NCBI GenBank assembly: GCA_017302015.1
Contig: JAFLEE010000038.1
Span: 1 to 45,141 of the forward strand
Direction of reading: 5' to 3'
From: Spirochaetota bacterium
GTDB taxonomy: Bacteria > Spirochaetota > UBA12135 > COTS27 > JAFLEE01
Length of the DNA stretch: 45,141 bases
Every line of letters begins with the position of its first letter. The first letter of the stretch is position 1. Position numbers and translations under genes: made by a program. The notes beneath the pieces are model-generated. The model made no database searches, was not told the origin of the DNA, and saw only the letters and a list, made by a program, of their open reading frames with translations. Positions 43,472 to 45,141 of this stretch are shown piece after piece.

Positions 43472-43502
43472 GCCGCGATGGCGGACCGGACCGCTCCAAT
43501 GA

Positions 43503-44138
43503 TTAGTCGGGGCGTGCGTTGCCATTCTGATAATAGTACTGGCGAAAGGAGGCGGTCGCGGCGCCATCGCCCGTCTGGGAATCGACCAGGACCCCGTTGA
43601 GGTAAATGGCCGCGGTCACCTTGCCGATATTGGTCTTGACGATGGCCTCGAGGAACAGGTCGGGGAGCCCGTTGGTCGCGGCAAAGTTCAGCGTCCAGGG
43701 GGCCGCTGGGCCGTAGAGTACGTCTAGATTCCCGGCGAGATTGGTCGCGAATCGGATACGGTCGATCGCATCGCTTGCGCTTCCCAGGGAAACTCGGTAA
43801 CTCACATTGAAGAGATCGGCATTGATCGTGAAGGTATCCCTCGGCGCGCCGGGACCCACTTCGAGTTGGATGTATTTCAGGAAGGCCTTCTTGTAGGCGC
43901 CACTGCCGCCGATCTGGACCTCGGGCCCGAAATCGCCGGTGACCTTCTCGAAGAGGAAGACGCGGCTGTCTCTATCTTCGAGGGCGAAACTCTCGGTGGT
44001 GGCATCCCCCGTCTTCTTGAAGGTCAAATGCACGGGTGCGCCGCTTTTGTTCTTGATCTCGATAGAGGCCGTGCGCGTGCAAGCGACGAAACCGGGCAGA
44101 AGCAGCAGGGCAAGGAGCGGGGCTAGGTGGCGGTTCAC
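43503..44138 (-). CDS. Putative lipoprotein
   Basis: About 211 residues. Starting at the GTG at 44136-44138, the N-terminus MNRHLAPLLALLLLPGFVAC is a textbook lipoprotein signal with the modified Cys in FVAC. The rest is beta-rich (ASIEIKNKSGAPVHLTFKKTG) with no family I recognise; KYIQLEVGP and a Tyr/Asn-rich C-terminus are notable. An AAGGAG lies 14 bases before this GTG but 7 bases before an out-of-frame ATG, so the true start is uncertain; upstream in-frame ATGs would add a charged stretch before the signal. Encoded between two other small exported proteins. Confidence 0.6.
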   Translation of the reverse strand: MNRHLAPLLALLLLPGFVACTRTASIEIKNKSGAPVHLTFKKTGDATTESFALEDRDSRVFLFEKVTGDFGPEVQIGGSGAYKKAFLKYIQLEVGPGAPRDTFTINADLFNVSYRVSLGSASDAIDRIRFATNLAGNLDVLYGPAAPWTLNFAATNGLPDLFLEAIVKTNIGKVTAAIYLNGVLVDSQTGDGAATASFRQYYYQNGNARPD

Positions 44139-44236
44139 TGCCCATTGTAACACTCCTTTTCCCAGGAAAGGGAAGATTCTCCGCAATTGAAAAAACCGTT
44201 TCGGGGCCATATGATGAGGCGGCTGCGGTGGATCCG

Positions 44237-44896
44237 TCAAGGGTTGCCGTATTTCTTCACATCCTCCAGTACCCGCAGGGGCTTCGGTGCCGCATGTCCG
44301 TTCGTGCTCGTCGTCTTGGCTCCCGTCGGCTTGCCCTCGTCATCGATCTGCGGGGGCGTTCGCGTGGCGATAAAGTCCCCCGTCCACAAATTTTCGGAAG
44401 TGGTCTTCTCTTTACCAGTGACGGAATCCAGGAAGGTCTCATCCAATCCGATAAAATGGAGGCGGCTTCGGGTTTCGTCGAGATAAAAGCGGTGCGTCGA
44501 CGAATAGGTCTCGCGGGAACCGCCAGTCTGCTCGATATTCAGCACCTTCCGCTTGATGCTCACCACCGGCGTCGCATCCCCGCCCTTGATCCCGAGGCCC
44601 TGGAAATCCGCGAGGAGGCCGCGATTGCGGCCCACCACCCGGTAGGCGCCGGAAGTGCGCAGGGCCACGACGAGGGCCCGGGGGCGATCGCCGGTCGGCG
44701 CCGCGTCGCGCAGGAGCACCAGGACGATATCATTGGTGCCATCGCCGTCGAGATCTCCCTCGACGCTTAATTCCACGCTCCAGCCCTTGGGCACCAGGCC
44801 TTGAGGCGTCGGGGAGAGGAGCGCGGGGAGATCGAAGGGTTTGGAGAAAGCAGGGAGGGCCAGTAAAAATAGGAACGCGAAGCGGGTGGAGCACAT
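44237..44896 (-). CDS. Secreted protein with EF-hand-like/FG-GAP-type repeat
   Basis: 219 residues with a clear signal peptide (MCSTRFAFLFLLALPAFS). The segment VEGDLDGDGTNDIVLVLLR is the D-x-D-x-D calcium-loop pattern of VCBS/FG-GAP repeats, seen once here. A beta-rich remainder with a Thr/Ser-rich tail follows. Probably a periplasmic or outer-membrane-associated protein; function unknown. It is the first of three same-strand exported proteins. Confidence 0.65.
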   Translation of the reverse strand: MCSTRFAFLFLLALPAFSKPFDLPALLSPTPQGLVPKGWSVELSVEGDLDGDGTNDIVLVLLRDAAPTGDRPRALVVALRTSGAYRVVGRNRGLLADFQGLGIKGGDATPVVSIKRKVLNIEQTGGSRETYSSTHRFYLDETRSRLHFIGLDETFLDSVTGKEKTTSENLWTGDFIATRTPPQIDDEGKPTGAKTTSTNGHAAPKPLRVLEDVKKYGNP

Positions 44897-45141
44897 ATAG
44901 ATGTATCCTGGTGTGGGAGATTCTAACTTGCGGATTATGGGAGGCCCTCCGGTTCTTCCGCTTCGCTGGCCTCTGCGAATGAACCGAATTCCACGAGACC
45001 TTGGCGCGGATCGTATCTCGCTCCCGAGAACTCGGCAAGGCGCCGGAGTTAATTTTTTGCCCCCCGCCCATCCAGAAACTTGAATCCCCCCGCCCCGATT
45101 CCCCGCCCTTCGTGGCCCCCCATTCCCATCCTAGAATCCCC
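44897..45141. other. Window end, no gene seen
   Basis: The last 245 bases hold the presumed promoter of the 44237-44896 gene (AGGA 9 bases before its ATG) and otherwise GC-rich sequence with poor coding character. Confidence 0.4.

Overview
The window is GC-rich, densely coded chromosomal DNA with about 33 supportable protein genes on both strands. I see no rRNA, no convincing tRNA, no insertion sequence and no CRISPR array. The gene content (type I sulfatase, GH51, GH2, GH4 and CE7 carbohydrate enzymes, a LamG protein, a GntR-LacI chimeric regulator, many signal peptides) suggests a polysaccharide-degrading bacterium. My best guess is the PVC superphylum (Lentisphaerota, Kiritimatiellota or Verrucomicrobiota). 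This is inference from gene content only, and a P13-like protein near the right end would also fit a spirochaete-like lineage.

Layout. 1-2.9 kb: a STAS protein, an SDR oxidoreductase and a DMT transporter, with a pair of palindromic elements between the last two. 2.9-6.6 kb: a sulfatase and a secreted transglutaminase-like protein. 6.7-10 kb: a Nim-type flavoprotein divergent from a MocR/PdxR-type regulator whose PLP lysine is arginine, then an EVE-domain protein and an EXPERA (TMEM97-like) membrane protein. 10-22.4 kb: the carbohydrate block, with a GntR-LacI regulator, secreted LamG protein, GH51-like arabinofuranosidase, AraC regulator, NAD-dependent epimerase and a giant secreted GH2-type protein. 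22.4-30 kb: a small-molecule kinase, a DUF485/ActP solute:Na+ symporter pair, a 1075-residue PHP-Cache-PAS-nucleotidyltransferase fusion and an NhaD antiporter. 30-33 kb: a CE7 esterase and a GlpD-type dehydrogenase. 33.2-35.7 kb: an ECF sigma, zinc anti-sigma and bactofilin-like operon. 36-40 kb: two hypotheticals, a GH4 alpha-galactosidase and DinB. 40-45 kb: an M28 peptidase with a large membrane domain and three small exported proteins.

Several carbohydrate genes carry unusually clear regulatory DNA. The GH2 gene has TTGACA-17-TATAAT followed by the palindrome TTGCACCGGTGCAA. The LamG gene has TTGACA-17-GATAAT followed by ATATACATGTATAT. The glpD-like gene has TTGACA-17-TACCAT overlapped by repeats of AGGTAAACA. 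These look like repressor-controlled, substrate-inducible units.

The most unusual single object is the membrane protein at 25398-28625. It joins an apparently intact PHP phosphoesterase to a periplasmic Cache sensor, PAS-like domains and a GlnD/DUF294-type nucleotidyltransferase, next to an acetate-type symporter. Such nucleotidyltransferases often accompany such symporters, but I do not know of this fusion.
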